NCBI GenBank assembly: GCA_947459535.1 | Contig: CANHDY010000005.1 | Span: 1 to 36,822 of the forward strand | Origin: Rickettsiales bacterium | GTDB lineage: Bacteria > Pseudomonadota > Alphaproteobacteria > Rickettsiales > SXRF01 | DNA: 36,822 nt | Direction of reading: 5' to 3' | The notes under the pieces: model-generated | The model's database searches: none | Seen by the model: the letters and a program-made list of their open reading frames with translations, nothing else | Told to the model about the DNA's origin: nothing | Translations under genes and position numbers: made by a program | In this document: piece after piece, positions 1 through 8,618 of the stretch | How positions within the stretch are numbered: position 1 is the stretch's first letter | Layout of the letters: every line of letters begins with the position of its first letter

Positions 1-1
1 C

Positions 2-127
2 AAAAGCGTAAAGCCCGTGCTGTATATTCAGCGCGGCGTAGGTCGCTACATCGCCGCCGCGTTTGAAAATGGCGATCTGGTGATCGACAAAAACACCAAG
101 CTTCCCATCGCTTACAAGAATATCTGA
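2..127 (+). CDS. C-terminal fragment of an unidentified protein
   Basis: An open frame runs in from the left edge and ends at TGA 125-127, giving about 41 residues that finish in IAYKNI. The visible part is soluble-looking and mixed in charge, with a GVGRYIAAAF segment. I do not recognise the family from this tail. The gene is convergent with the ETF-QO gene and ends 53 bases from it. No clear terminator hairpin is visible between the two. The call rests only on the uninterrupted frame and a normal stop. Confidence 0.5.
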   Translation, partial: KSVKPVLYIQRGVGRYIAAAFENGDLVIDKNTKLPIAYKNI

Positions 128-180
128 TTCAGGCCTGTTTTGCCGCCGGTCAGATAGCCCCAGCGCTTTCTGTCGCAAAG

Positions 181-1764
181 CTACATGCCTGAATAGTTTG
201 GGCCACCCGCACCTTCCGGCGTTTTCCAGACGATATTCTGCGTTGGGTCCTTGATATCGCATGTTTTGCAGTGCACGCAGTTCTGTGCATTAATCTGCAA
301 CCTCGGCTGCGGGTCGCGCACTATCTCATACACACCAGCAGGGCAATAGCGCTGCTCCGGCGCGTCATACTGCGCGAGATTATGCGCAACAGGCACCTGC
401 GAGTCTTTCAGTGTCAGGTGGGCTGGCTGGTCTTCTTCATGGTTCGTACTGGATAGAAACACCGACGACAGCCGGTCAAATGTCAGCACACCATCGGGTT
501 TGGGATAATCAATCGGCTTGCAATCCTTCGCTGGTTTCAATGCCAGATGGTCAGGATGATGGCGCAGCGTCCATGGCGCTTTGCCTCGCAGCAGGAAAGT
601 ATCCAGCGCGGCATAGAGCAGCCCTGCCCATAGCCCGTAGCGGAAAGCCGGGCGAATATTACGCACCGCACGCAGCTCGCTATGAATCCAGCTTTGCTTC
701 ACACGCTGCGGATAGCTTGCGAGGTCGCCCTCCGCTATCGCTTCTGCCGCCAGCATCGCGGATTTAATGGCCGTATGAGAGCCTTTGATTTTCGGTACAT
801 TCATAAAACCTGCCGAGCAGCCAATCATAGCGCCGCCAGGGAACACCAGCTCGGGAATGGACTGAACCCCCCCCTCATTGAGCGCACGCGCGCCATAGGC
901 AATACGCCTGCCGCCCGCTAGCACACGACGGATGGCCGGGTGCGTCTTATAACGCTGAAATTCCATGAACGGGTCAAGATGCGGGTTCTCATAATCAAGC
1001 CCAACCACCAGCCCAAGCGCCACCTGATGCCCCTGCAGATGATACATAAACGAACCACCATAGGTTTTGCTATCCAGCGGCCAGCCAATGGTATGCACCA
1101 CCCTGCCCGCTTCGTGATGCTGCGGATCAACCTGCCATAACTCCTTGATGCCAATACCATAGGTTTGCGGCTGGGAATACTGCCTGAGATTGAACTCCCG
1201 CATGATACGCTCGCTGATTGAGCCGCGGCAACCCTCCGCCAGCAAGGTAAAGCGCGCGCGTATGGGCATGCCTGGTTGATAACTGGATTTTTTCTGCCCG
1301 TCCTTGCCGATACCGAACTCGCCCGTCACCACGCCGGCAACACGGCCTTCTTCCATGAGTATATCTGCCGCTGCAAAGCCCGGAAAAATCTGCACGCCCA
1401 GCCCTTCCGCCTGCTGACCAAGCCAGCGACAGAGATTGCTCATGCTGACAATAAAATTACCCTGATTATGCATCTGCGGCGGTGTCGGCAGACGAAACGC
1501 CCGGCGCGCCGTCAGCAGCATGAAATGATCGTCTTTTGCCGGTGTCAGCAGCGAGGCGGCCTGCTGCTGCCAGCCCGGCAGAAGCTCGTCAAGCGCGCGG
1601 GGCTCAATCACCGCGCCGGAAAGAATATGCGCGCCCACTTCCGAACCTTTTTCCAGCACACACACACTCAGCTGCGGTGCCAGCTGCCTGAGGCGGATGG
1701 CTGCCGCGAGTCCGGCAGGCCCAGCGCCTACAATCACGACATCATACTCCATCGTTTCGGTCAT
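181..1764 (-). CDS. etfD: Electron transfer flavoprotein-ubiquinone oxidoreductase
   Basis: This enzyme (ETF-QO, 527 residues) takes electrons from reduced electron transfer flavoprotein and passes them to ubiquinone at the inner membrane, linking fatty-acid and amino-acid dehydrogenation to respiration. The N-terminus has the FAD-binding GAGPAG turn (residues 13-18), followed by the long FAD/quinone-binding body. The C-terminus has a ferredoxin-like [4Fe-4S] site with Cys474 in CPAG and Cys496, Cys499 and Cys502 in a CxxCxxC stretch followed by DIKDP, as in the family. Length is close to the usual ~550. No etfAB genes are in view. It is divergent from the uracil-DNA glycosylase gene with 45 bases between the starts. 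A second ATG four codons in is a possible alternative start. Confidence 0.95.
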   Translation of the reverse strand: MTETMEYDVVIVGAGPAGLAAAIRLRQLAPQLSVCVLEKGSEVGAHILSGAVIEPRALDELLPGWQQQAASLLTPAKDDHFMLLTARRAFRLPTPPQMHNQGNFIVSMSNLCRWLGQQAEGLGVQIFPGFAAADILMEEGRVAGVVTGEFGIGKDGQKKSSYQPGMPIRARFTLLAEGCRGSISERIMREFNLRQYSQPQTYGIGIKELWQVDPQHHEAGRVVHTIGWPLDSKTYGGSFMYHLQGHQVALGLVVGLDYENPHLDPFMEFQRYKTHPAIRRVLAGGRRIAYGARALNEGGVQSIPELVFPGGAMIGCSAGFMNVPKIKGSHTAIKSAMLAAEAIAEGDLASYPQRVKQSWIHSELRAVRNIRPAFRYGLWAGLLYAALDTFLLRGKAPWTLRHHPDHLALKPAKDCKPIDYPKPDGVLTFDRLSSVFLSSTNHEEDQPAHLTLKDSQVPVAHNLAQYDAPEQRYCPAGVYEIVRDPQPRLQINAQNCVHCKTCDIKDPTQNIVWKTPEGAGGPNYSGM

Positions 1765-1809
1765 ACGCGGTGCTTTCCAATCATCCCAAACCCTACTATA
1801 TAGGGCAAT

Positions 1810-2595
1810 ATGGATAATAAAGCGTTACTGGACTGGTATCTTCTTGCCGGGGTTGATGAGGTGGTGGGCGATAGCCCAGTCAATCGCCTGCTGCCGCCGC
1901 CTGAGCCTCCGTTAGCTGCCGAAACTTCACCAGCCAAGCCCCCCGCTGCAAAGCTTTCTGTCCTTCACATCGGCGCTGCCTCGCCCATCGCCGCGGCAAC
2001 CGATGCGCGCGCGGCGGCAGATCGTTGCCAGAGCCTTGCAGAGCTGCGTGAAGCAGTGTTTGCGTTTGATGGCTGCGCGCTTAAGAAAACAGCCAGCAAA
2101 ACAGTCTTCGCTGATGGCAATCCGGACTCCGGCCTGATGATCATCGGCGAGGCGCCCGGGGCTCAGGAGGATCTTCAAGGCATCCCGTTCTGCGGCCCAA
2201 GCGGGGCACTGCTTGATAAAATGCTGACCAGCATTGGCCTATCGCGGGAAGGCTGCTACATCACCAACACTGTATTCTGGCGCCCCCCCGGCAATCGCCA
2301 GCCAAGCCCGGAAGAAACCGCCATCTGTCTGCCGCTGGTGGAAAAACATATCGCGCTGGTCAGGCCAAAACTTATCCTGCTGGCCGGCGGCACAGCCACC
2401 AGCACATTACTGGGGCAGGATAGCTCGCTATCGCGCCTGCGCGGAAAAATCCATCGCTACAGCAACCAGTATCTCGGCGCCGATATTCGCACCTTGGTCA
2501 CCTATCACCCCTCCTACCTTCTGCGAACACCAGCTCATAAAAAATATGCCTGGTCCGATCTGCTTAAGCTTAAGAAACTCATGGAAGAACATTAA
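1810..2595 (+). CDS. Uracil-DNA glycosylase, family-4-like, with a depleted Fe-S site
   Basis: Predicted DNA-repair glycosylase that removes uracil from DNA (261 residues). The SPO1-polymerase-type fold is shown by GEAPG (113-117), a WRPPGNR stretch (157-163) and the HPSYLLR motif (233-239). Residues 1-85 match the N-terminal extension common in alphaproteobacterial members, beginning with an ALLDWY...AGVDE segment. Family 4 enzymes bind a 4Fe-4S cluster with four cysteines. Here only two equivalent positions keep Cys (89 and 173), while the others appear to be Phe86 and Trp157. The protein may therefore lack the cluster, as seems to be the case in an alphaproteobacterial subgroup. The start is ATG 1810, preceded by a weak AGGG. 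The family call is firm, but exact substrate preference is not visible. Confidence 0.9.
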   Translation: MDNKALLDWYLLAGVDEVVGDSPVNRLLPPPEPPLAAETSPAKPPAAKLSVLHIGAASPIAAATDARAAADRCQSLAELREAVFAFDGCALKKTASKTVFADGNPDSGLMIIGEAPGAQEDLQGIPFCGPSGALLDKMLTSIGLSREGCYITNTVFWRPPGNRQPSPEETAICLPLVEKHIALVRPKLILLAGGTATSTLLGQDSSLSRLRGKIHRYSNQYLGADIRTLVTYHPSYLLRTPAHKKYAWSDLLKLKKLMEEH

Positions 2596-2700
2596 TCAAC
2601 TATCTATTATATAATAATATTTAACACAGGTTTCTATTAATTAATAATTCGTTAATTCACCTTGCGGCGTGCTTTAATTTCGGCTATGTATGGTCGCCCT
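2596..2700. other. AT-rich intergenic region before the lytic transglycosylase
   Basis: This stretch is strikingly richer in A/T than its surroundings, with runs of TATTATATAATAATATT and ATTAATTAATAATTCG. It probably carries the promoter of the downstream plus-strand cluster. I cannot pick one convincing -35/-10 pair. No Shine-Dalgarno sequence is visible before the ATG at 2701, so a very short leader is possible. Confidence 0.3.
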
Positions 2701-4233
2701 ATGCAGATTCAGAGACGATACCTCATCGCCCTCGCTTTGCTTCCGGCACTGGCTTTGGCCACTGCTCTCCTGAAGCCATGGCAGCATGTTCATTCGCACG
2801 GTTCGTCCGGCTCGCTTGTTTCGGCCATTCCCTTTCTTACCACCAGCAGCATGGAAGTGCTCAAATCTGCCGATGCAGAGGCTTACCGCGCCATTTTCGC
2901 TGCGCAGCAACATGGCGAGTGGCAAAGTGCTGATGCGCTGATCGGCACACTTACCAGCCCGGTGTTGATGGGTCATGTGCTGGCCGAACGCTATCTCAGC
3001 ACCAGCCATACCACCAGCAATGAAGAGCTCCAGGACTGGCTGAAACTCTACCACGAACACCCTCAAGCCAGCGCCCTTCGCGCCATGGCCGAGCGCCGCG
3101 GCGTGACACTCGCACATTTACCCAGCCAGAAACAGGCTCGCCTGCGCGGCTATGGCGATGATAACGGGCTTGCCGCCAGCTTTGCCGATTCGCCGCATGC
3201 GGTAACATGGCATAAAGCCATGAAAGCTTGGCGCGAAGGCAGCCGGATGGACGCCGCCAAGCTTTTTTCCAGCCTGCTGAAAGATGAAGATCTTTCTCCG
3301 TGGAAACGCGCCGCCGCCGCTTATTGGAGCCACCGCGCCTATCATCTTGCCGGACGCCGCGAACTGGCCAGCGAAATGCTGGAAATTGCCGCGAGCGAGC
3401 CTCGTAGTTTTTATGGCATTCTCGCGCGGCAGAAATTGGGGCAATCACTGGAACTGGATACCGACCCCATCGAACTTTCCGCGCATGATATGGAAGATGT
3501 GCTGGATCTGCCGCAGGCGCGCCGCGCGGTGGCGCTGGTTCAGGTTGGGCGCGATGATCTGGCAGAACGTGAACTCAGGCTTGCTTTTCCGGGTGCCCGC
3601 CATGAAGAAAAAATATTGCTGCTTGGCCTTGCCCACCGTCTCAATCTACCTTCGGTACAGATTGCGATGGCGCGTCAGCTTGGCGGCGATGAGCGCAGCT
3701 TTGATTTCGCGCGCTATCCCATTCCGCAGTGGGAACCGAAAGATGGTTTTCAGATTGATCCGGCGCTGCTTTACGCGCTTATACGTCAGGAATCCGGCTT
3801 TCACACCACCGCACAAAGCCCCGCAGGCGCGATGGGTTTGATGCAGCTGATGCCGGATACCGCCCGCTACATGAACCAGAAGCGCGAGGATAACCTGATC
3901 ACCGCGCTGCACACCAGCGATCCACATGTGAACATGGCGCTGGGTCAGGATTATGTGCGCCACCTACTGGCCAATGACATGGTAGAAGGCAACCTGATTT
4001 TCATGCTGACTGCCTACAATGCCGGGCCCGGCCGTTTGCAGGAATGGAAAAAATCGATTGATTATCGTGATGATCCGCTGCTTTTTATTGAAAGCATTCC
4101 CTACCCGGAAACCCGCAACTATGTGATGCAGGTCATGACCAATTACTGGATCTATTCTCAGCTTACCGGCAGCCCAAGTCGCAGCGCCAAGGCACTTCTT
4201 TCTGGCAGCTGGCCGTCCTACCAAGCGGGCTAA
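2701..4233 (+). CDS. slt: Soluble lytic murein transglycosylase (Slt70-like)
   Basis: Periplasmic enzyme that cleaves the MurNAc-GlcNAc bond of peptidoglycan with formation of the 1,6-anhydro product (510 residues from this start). The N-terminus reads as a signal peptide (RR, then a hydrophobic stretch to about residue 23). A long alpha-helical superhelical region fills about 50-340. The C-terminal SLT domain (about 348-500) has catalytic Glu364 in RQESGF, then GAMGLMQLMP, the YNAGPGR motif and IPYPETRNYV. I chose ATG 2701 because it puts the signal peptide at the start. A TTG at 2662 and ATG at 2686 are in-frame alternatives that would add 13 or 5 residues. It is followed two bases later by rnhB. 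Confidence 0.93.
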   Translation: MQIQRRYLIALALLPALALATALLKPWQHVHSHGSSGSLVSAIPFLTTSSMEVLKSADAEAYRAIFAAQQHGEWQSADALIGTLTSPVLMGHVLAERYLSTSHTTSNEELQDWLKLYHEHPQASALRAMAERRGVTLAHLPSQKQARLRGYGDDNGLAASFADSPHAVTWHKAMKAWREGSRMDAAKLFSSLLKDEDLSPWKRAAAAYWSHRAYHLAGRRELASEMLEIAASEPRSFYGILARQKLGQSLELDTDPIELSAHDMEDVLDLPQARRAVALVQVGRDDLAERELRLAFPGARHEEKILLLGLAHRLNLPSVQIAMARQLGGDERSFDFARYPIPQWEPKDGFQIDPALLYALIRQESGFHTTAQSPAGAMGLMQLMPDTARYMNQKREDNLITALHTSDPHVNMALGQDYVRHLLANDMVEGNLIFMLTAYNAGPGRLQEWKKSIDYRDDPLLFIESIPYPETRNYVMQVMTNYWIYSQLTGSPSRSAKALLSGSWPSYQAG

Positions 4234-4235
4234 GC

Positions 4236-4847
4236 GTGCCCGATCTTTCGCTTGAATACACGCATGACGGGGTTGTCGCCGGTGTCGATGAGGCCGGGCG
4301 CGGCCCATGGGCAGGGCCGGTGGTGGCTGCCGCGGTTATCCTTCGCCGCGATGCTATTCCTGCTGGCATCAATGATTCCAAACAGCTTTCTGCTGGCGCG
4401 CGCGAGATGCTTCATGATGCTATTTTAGCCAGCGCCATCTGCGGTATTGCCGAGGCCAGCGTGGAAGAGATTGACCGGCTGAATATCTGGGGCGCCACCC
4501 AACTTGCGATGCAGCGTGCGGTGGCACAGCTGACGCCAGCACCAACACTCGCATTGGTCGATGGCAAGCTGAGCCTCCCGCTTGCCTGCACGGTGATACC
4601 GGTGGTGGGCGGTGATGCGAAAAGCCTGTCGATTGCCGCGGCCAGCATTCTTGCCAAAGTCACGCGCGACCGGCTGATGCGCGGGCTTCACGAGCATTAT
4701 CCTGCGTACGGCTGGGAAAGCAATGCAGGCTATGGCACAGCACAGCATATCCGTGCCATTGAACGCTGCGGAATCACACCTCACCATCGCCGAAGTTTCA
4801 AACCCATCCGCGCCTACCTTGACGCACAGCAGAAAGTTCCAGCATGA
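4236..4847 (+). CDS. rnhB: Ribonuclease HII
   Basis: Removes RNA strands and single ribonucleotides from RNA/DNA hybrids in the cytoplasm. The 203-residue length matches the family. The DEAGRGP motif gives catalytic Asp18 and Glu19. Asp109 in LALVDG and Asp127 in VGGDAKS complete the DEDD set at the spacing of the E. coli enzyme. A SIAAASILAKVTRD segment (133-146) is typical of type 2 RNase H. The start is GTG 4236, two bases after the transglycosylase stop, and the stop overlaps the next ATG by four bases. Translation is therefore probably coupled through slt-rnhB-DUF721. Confidence 0.96.
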   Translation: MPDLSLEYTHDGVVAGVDEAGRGPWAGPVVAAAVILRRDAIPAGINDSKQLSAGAREMLHDAILASAICGIAEASVEEIDRLNIWGATQLAMQRAVAQLTPAPTLALVDGKLSLPLACTVIPVVGGDAKSLSIAAASILAKVTRDRLMRGLHEHYPAYGWESNAGYGTAQHIRAIERCGITPHHRRSFKPIRAYLDAQQKVPA

Positions 4848-5326
4848 GCGAAAAGCGTCGTTTCAGCCTGTTTCCCAAGCCACTTTCAGGCTGTATTGAA
4901 CCACTGACGCGACCGGTTATCCGCAAACACGCTGGCGCGCTGGCGCGGCTGCTCACGGATTGGCCATCAATTGCGGGCGAGTCACTCGCAGCCATCTGCC
5001 ATCCGCATCAAATCGCTCGTGGCCGCAGCAGCCAGCAAGGCGCCACACTCATGTTGGCGGTACAAAATGGCCACGCCACAGAAGTACAATATATGAGCGC
5101 GGTGCTCCTGGAACGAATCAGCCAGACGCTGGGGGATCACAGCATTCACCGCATCACCATCGCCCACACCTACACCCCTCCTGCAGCTCCGGCAAAAGCG
5201 CCTCCACGCACACGCGCGGCCGCCGGGCGCCTGAGCGCATGCGCCGCACAAGCCGCACTGGCCGAAGTAGAAGATGATGAGCTGAGACAAACACTGACCT
5301 CGCTTGCCAGCGCAATGGAGACATAA
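4844..5326 (+). CDS. DUF721 (DciA-like) protein
   Basis: A 160-residue basic protein of the DUF721 family. DciA members of this family load or recruit the replicative helicase DnaB in bacteria that lack DnaC. Visible features are a DWPSIAGESLA segment (about 39-49), a basic linker, a beta-rich LMLAVQNG stretch, and an ISQTLGDHSIHRITIAH ending typical of the domain. The C-terminal 45 residues are Ala/Pro/Arg-rich and probably flexible. In alphaproteobacteria a DUF721 gene next to a DsbA-type thioredoxin gene is a recurring arrangement, and that is seen here. It starts with a 4-base ATGA overlap with rnhB. A role in helicase loading is inferred from family only. Confidence 0.75.
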   Translation: MSEKRRFSLFPKPLSGCIEPLTRPVIRKHAGALARLLTDWPSIAGESLAAICHPHQIARGRSSQQGATLMLAVQNGHATEVQYMSAVLLERISQTLGDHSIHRITIAHTYTPPAAPAKAPPRTRAAAGRLSACAAQAALAEVEDDELRQTLTSLASAMET

Positions 5327-5417
5327 AAATCAAGCAGCTACCTGCGAACAAGATGGTTGCGAAAATCCGGCGCGAGCATTACAACATGCTTACCAAATAA
5401 CTTTCACGGAGAACCCC

Positions 5418-6155
5418 ATGCGCCTCTATGCTGCCGCCTTTGCTACCGCAGCTCTCATGCTGAATTTCGCTGTCGCTGCCAGCGCTCAACCAAAACCGTC
5501 AGAACCAGCGACCAGAGCCGTCCCGGCGGATACCAGCAATGAACCCAACCTGAAGGTTATCGAAGGTAGCGGCGGCATGTCCGTATCCCGCCTGATCACC
5601 GACGCGCCACTTCCCGGCGATTATGTCATGGGTAGCGATAAAGCCCCGCTGATCATGGTTGAATATGCCTCCTTCACCTGCCCGCACTGCGCTCATTTCA
5701 GCAACGCCGTATTGCCTGAGCTGGAAAAGAAATACATCGAAACCGGCAAAATGCGCTATATTCTGCGCCACTTTCCGCTGAATGAACCTGCGCTCAAAGC
5801 CTCGATGCTGGCAGAATGCGTCGGCGAGACCAGCCACCGCAAATATTATGTTTTTTCCAAAGTGATGTTTGATGCGCAGGCAAAATGGGCGTTTGATGGC
5901 AACTACATGGCAGGGCTTGAGACCATTGCCAATGTTGGCGGCCTCAGCAAACAGCAGTTTATGGAATGTGTCAGCAACACCGATCGGGAAATGCGCGTGC
6001 TGCAGGTCAAAAAAGCCGCCGGTGACGAGCTGAAAATCCCGCATACCCCCTATTTCTTCATTGGCGGCGAGGTCTATGGTGGCGAAAAAACTGTGCCTGC
6101 CATGTCGCAGTTTATTGACGCCAAACTGGCCAAGCTGGAAGAGAAGAAAAAATAA
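5418..6155 (+). CDS. Periplasmic DsbA-type thioredoxin (disulfide oxidoreductase)
   Basis: Predicted exported thiol-disulfide oxidoreductase of 245 residues. A signal peptide occupies about 1-23, ending ASAQ. After a Pro-rich linker, the thioredoxin fold carries the active-site Cys88-Pro-His-Cys91 in ASFTCPHCAHF. The cis-Pro loop reads IPHTPYFFI near the end, and an inserted helical region lies between. The CPHC pair is that of DsbA, so it most likely introduces disulfides into periplasmic proteins, but a DsbC/DsbG-like or cytochrome-maturation role cannot be excluded. ATG 5418 was chosen because CGGAGAA lies about 7 bases upstream and the signal peptide then begins immediately. An upstream in-frame ATG at 5304 would bury it. 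Confidence 0.9.
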   Translation: MRLYAAAFATAALMLNFAVAASAQPKPSEPATRAVPADTSNEPNLKVIEGSGGMSVSRLITDAPLPGDYVMGSDKAPLIMVEYASFTCPHCAHFSNAVLPELEKKYIETGKMRYILRHFPLNEPALKASMLAECVGETSHRKYYVFSKVMFDAQAKWAFDGNYMAGLETIANVGGLSKQQFMECVSNTDREMRVLQVKKAAGDELKIPHTPYFFIGGEVYGGEKTVPAMSQFIDAKLAKLEEKKK

Positions 6156-6177
6156 TATAAATCATCACCAGAATCGC

Positions 6178-6206
6178 TTGACAGCGGGGTGCTCACTCCA
6201 TAGATT
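6178..6206 (+). promoter_or_regulatory. Promoter of the F0 ATP synthase operon (housekeeping sigma type)
   Basis: TTGACA at 6178-6183 is a perfect -35 hexamer. It is followed after 17 bases by TAGATT at 6201-6206, which matches 4 of 6 positions of TATAAT. Transcription would start near 6213, about 15 bases before the atpI ATG at 6228, with AAAGGGG as the ribosome binding site. Confidence 0.7.
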
Positions 6207-6227
6207 GCCGAGCGCTGAAAGGGGCTT

Positions 6228-6515
6228 ATGACCGATTCAAAAACGCCGCCACCCTCACTTGAGGAGCTGCAGAAAAAAATCGATCAGCTCACCCCCCAAG
6301 GCACACCCGACGCGACAAGTTCGGAAGTAGCAGGCGCAGCCGCCAAAGCGATGCGCCTCGGCACCGAGCTGATGGCGGGGGCGCTGGTCGGTTGTTTTAT
6401 CGGTTACTGGATTGATAAATCAGCCACAACCAGCCCGATATTTCTGATTGTGTTTACGCTGCTCGGCTTTGCAGCGGGTGTCAGGAATATCATAAGGAAT
6501 ATGGATAAGGTTTAG
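6228..6515 (+). CDS. atpI: ATP synthase protein I (AtpI)
   Basis: Small inner-membrane protein (95 residues) that heads F0 operons and is thought to help c-ring assembly or Mg2+ supply to the complex. The first 40 residues are hydrophilic and Pro/Lys-rich. Two hydrophobic helices follow (about 50-65 and 70-88), with GALVGCFIGYWID and FTLLGFAAGVRN, the usual pattern of the alphaproteobacterial AtpI/Atp1 family. It stands first in the operon and is followed by atpB after 5 bases. Confidence 0.88.
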   Translation: MTDSKTPPPSLEELQKKIDQLTPQGTPDATSSEVAGAAAKAMRLGTELMAGALVGCFIGYWIDKSATTSPIFLIVFTLLGFAAGVRNIIRNMDKV

Positions 6516-6520
6516 GTATC

Positions 6521-7252
6521 ATGTCACAAGGTCACAGTCCGCTTTCACAATTCGAAGTTTATCCCCTGCTGCCAATGACGCTCGGCGGCGCGGATGTCAG
6601 CTTCACCAATGCCTCACTGTGGATGCTTATCGCTATTGTGCTTGCCACCAGCGTGATGATGCTGGGTGTGCGCAAACGTGCGCTTGTGCCGGGACGCTGG
6701 CAGTCCGTATCAGAACTCATGGTTGAATTTGTCTCTAACATTGTGCGCGAAAACGCCGGTAAGGAAGCCATGCGCTTTTTCCCGCTCATTTTTTCGCTGT
6801 TCATGTTCATCCTGTTCTGCAATCTCGCGGGCATGCTGCCTAAATCTTTCACTGTGACCAGCCACATCATTGTCACCTTTGCGATGGCTGCCTGCGTGTT
6901 TATCGGTGTCACGGTCATTGGTTTTATCCAGCACGGGCTGCATTTCTTTTCGCTGTTTCTTCCTAAAGGGACACCGGCATGGATGGCGCCGATAATGGTG
7001 GTCATCGAGATGATCTCTTATCTTGCCCGTCCGTTCAGCCTTTCCATTCGTCTTGCCGCCAATATGCTTGCGGGTCACGTGCTGCTCAAAATTCTTGCCG
7101 GCTTCGTGGTGATGATGGGCGCCTTTGGCATTTTACCTTTTGGTTTCCTATTGATTATTACCGGTTTTGAGATATTTATCGCCTGTCTTCAGGCCTACAT
7201 TTTTACCTTGCTGACCTGCATTTACCTGCATGATGCAATCCACCTTCACTAA
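6521..7252 (+). CDS. atpB: F0F1 ATP synthase subunit a
   Basis: Integral inner-membrane subunit (243 residues) that forms the two proton half-channels next to the c-ring. There are five to six hydrophobic helices. The conserved essential arginine is Arg177 in SIRLAANMLAGH, and the upstream helix contains ARPFSLS. The N-terminal SQFEVYPLLP segment is typical of alphaproteobacterial members. The gene sits between atpI and atpE in the F0 operon. No truncation is seen. Confidence 0.97.
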   Translation: MSQGHSPLSQFEVYPLLPMTLGGADVSFTNASLWMLIAIVLATSVMMLGVRKRALVPGRWQSVSELMVEFVSNIVRENAGKEAMRFFPLIFSLFMFILFCNLAGMLPKSFTVTSHIIVTFAMAACVFIGVTVIGFIQHGLHFFSLFLPKGTPAWMAPIMVVIEMISYLARPFSLSIRLAANMLAGHVLLKILAGFVVMMGAFGILPFGFLLIITGFEIFIACLQAYIFTLLTCIYLHDAIHLH

Positions 7253-7266
7253 TTTAACATGAATAG

Positions 7267-7533
<267 letters not shown>

Positions 7534-7554
7534 CCCAAGCCTGAAGCGCCCACC

Positions 7555-8046
7555 ATGCCTCAACTAGACCCCACCTGGTTTGCCTCTCAGCTCTTCTGGC
7601 TGGCATTATCTTTCGCGGCTCTTTTCTTTGTGATGTCGCGTTTGGTGCTGCCGCCGCTGCTGGCGATCATGGCCAAACGCCGTGATACCATTGACAGCGA
7701 CCTGAGCCTTGCTCAGGGCATGAAAACTGAGGCAGAGCAAGCTCGGGGGGCGTATGAGTCTACGCTGGCTGAGGCACGTTCCAAATCGCAGCAGCTGGTT
7801 GCGGACGCACTGCAGGAGCAAAAGCAGAAAGCAGAAGCAGCCAGCCGCGCGCTTGAGCAAGAAATTGCTGATCGCCTGCGCGAGGCAGAACGCCGTATCA
7901 CCACTCAGAAGCAGGAACTGATGGCAACCCTCACGCCGGTGACCGCAGAACTCACTGCCATGATTGTTGAAAAACTCTCCAACATACGCCCGGATGACAA
8001 TGCGGTATCCACCGCGATTACCCGCGGTGTAAAAACAGGTCGCTGA
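7555..8046 (+). CDS. atpG: F0F1 ATP synthase subunit b'
   Basis: One of two stalk subunits (163 residues). A single N-terminal transmembrane helix (about 12-32, LFWLALSFAALFFVMSRL) is followed by a long charged coiled coil rich in Glu, Gln and Ala. It starts with PQLDPTWFASQLFWL, typical of the b' form found in photosynthetic bacteria and alphaproteobacteria, where b and b' make a heterodimer. Its stop codon overlaps the next start by one base. The symbol atpG (also called atpF' or atpX) is used in annotation; this is not the F1 gamma subunit. Confidence 0.92.
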   Translation: MPQLDPTWFASQLFWLALSFAALFFVMSRLVLPPLLAIMAKRRDTIDSDLSLAQGMKTEAEQARGAYESTLAEARSKSQQLVADALQEQKQKAEAASRALEQEIADRLREAERRITTQKQELMATLTPVTAELTAMIVEKLSNIRPDDNAVSTAITRGVKTGR

Positions 8047-8540
8047 TGATGATGGATGTATTTCAGGAGCCAAAGTTCTGGGTGTCTGCTGCTTTTGTGG
8101 TATTTATCCTGCTCGTCTACAAAAAAGCCGCGGCATTCATCATTGGTGCTCTCGACGCTCGCTCACAGCGCATCAATGAGGAGCTGAAACAAGCCGAAAC
8201 ACTTCGCCGGGAAGCAGAGCAAGTGCTTGCACAATACAAACAGAAGCAAGCTGAATATCTCAAAGAAGCCGAGTCCATGCTCAGCAAAGCGAAGAATGAT
8301 GCAGCATTGCTGCGAGAACAGGCAGAGCGCGAGTTAAAGCTGGCCATGGAGGCACGTACTCAAAGCGCGATGGATCGCATTGCGCGCGAAGAGAGCCGCG
8401 CCATTGATGAAGTTCGCCATCATGTCGTTGATATTGCGCTAGCCGCTGCACGTAGCTTGATGGCGGAGCGTGCTGCCAAGTCTGATGCATCTGATCTAGT
8501 TCGTCTTGCCCTCAGCGATATTGAGCGCAAGATCCACTGA
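8046..8540 (+). CDS. atpF: F0F1 ATP synthase subunit b
   Basis: Second peripheral stalk subunit (164 residues). It begins with three consecutive Met codons and then DVFQEPKFWVSAAFVVFILLVYKKA, a short amphipathic start plus one transmembrane helix. A long charged coiled coil follows (about 35-164). It partners the b' subunit encoded just upstream, with a TGATG stop/start overlap. It is the last gene of the F0 cluster, and the F1 genes are not in this window, as is common in alphaproteobacteria. Confidence 0.93.
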   Translation: MMMDVFQEPKFWVSAAFVVFILLVYKKAAAFIIGALDARSQRINEELKQAETLRREAEQVLAQYKQKQAEYLKEAESMLSKAKNDAALLREQAERELKLAMEARTQSAMDRIAREESRAIDEVRHHVVDIALAAARSLMAERAAKSDASDLVRLALSDIERKIH

Positions 8541-8618
8541 TCTATTTCAATCTTCAATATTTTTTTACTAGCCATTACGACATTTAGCCCCTAACGTCAC
8601 TTTCCAAGGGAGTGCCGA

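Noticed and set aside
128-180. CAGGCCTG palindrome followed by TTTT (130-141) as a terminator
   Set aside because: The palindrome leaves no loop and cannot form a useful hairpin, so it is not reported as a terminator.
8541-8618. Run of seven T at about 8562-8568 after atpF as a rho-independent terminator
   Set aside because: No stable stem precedes the T run.
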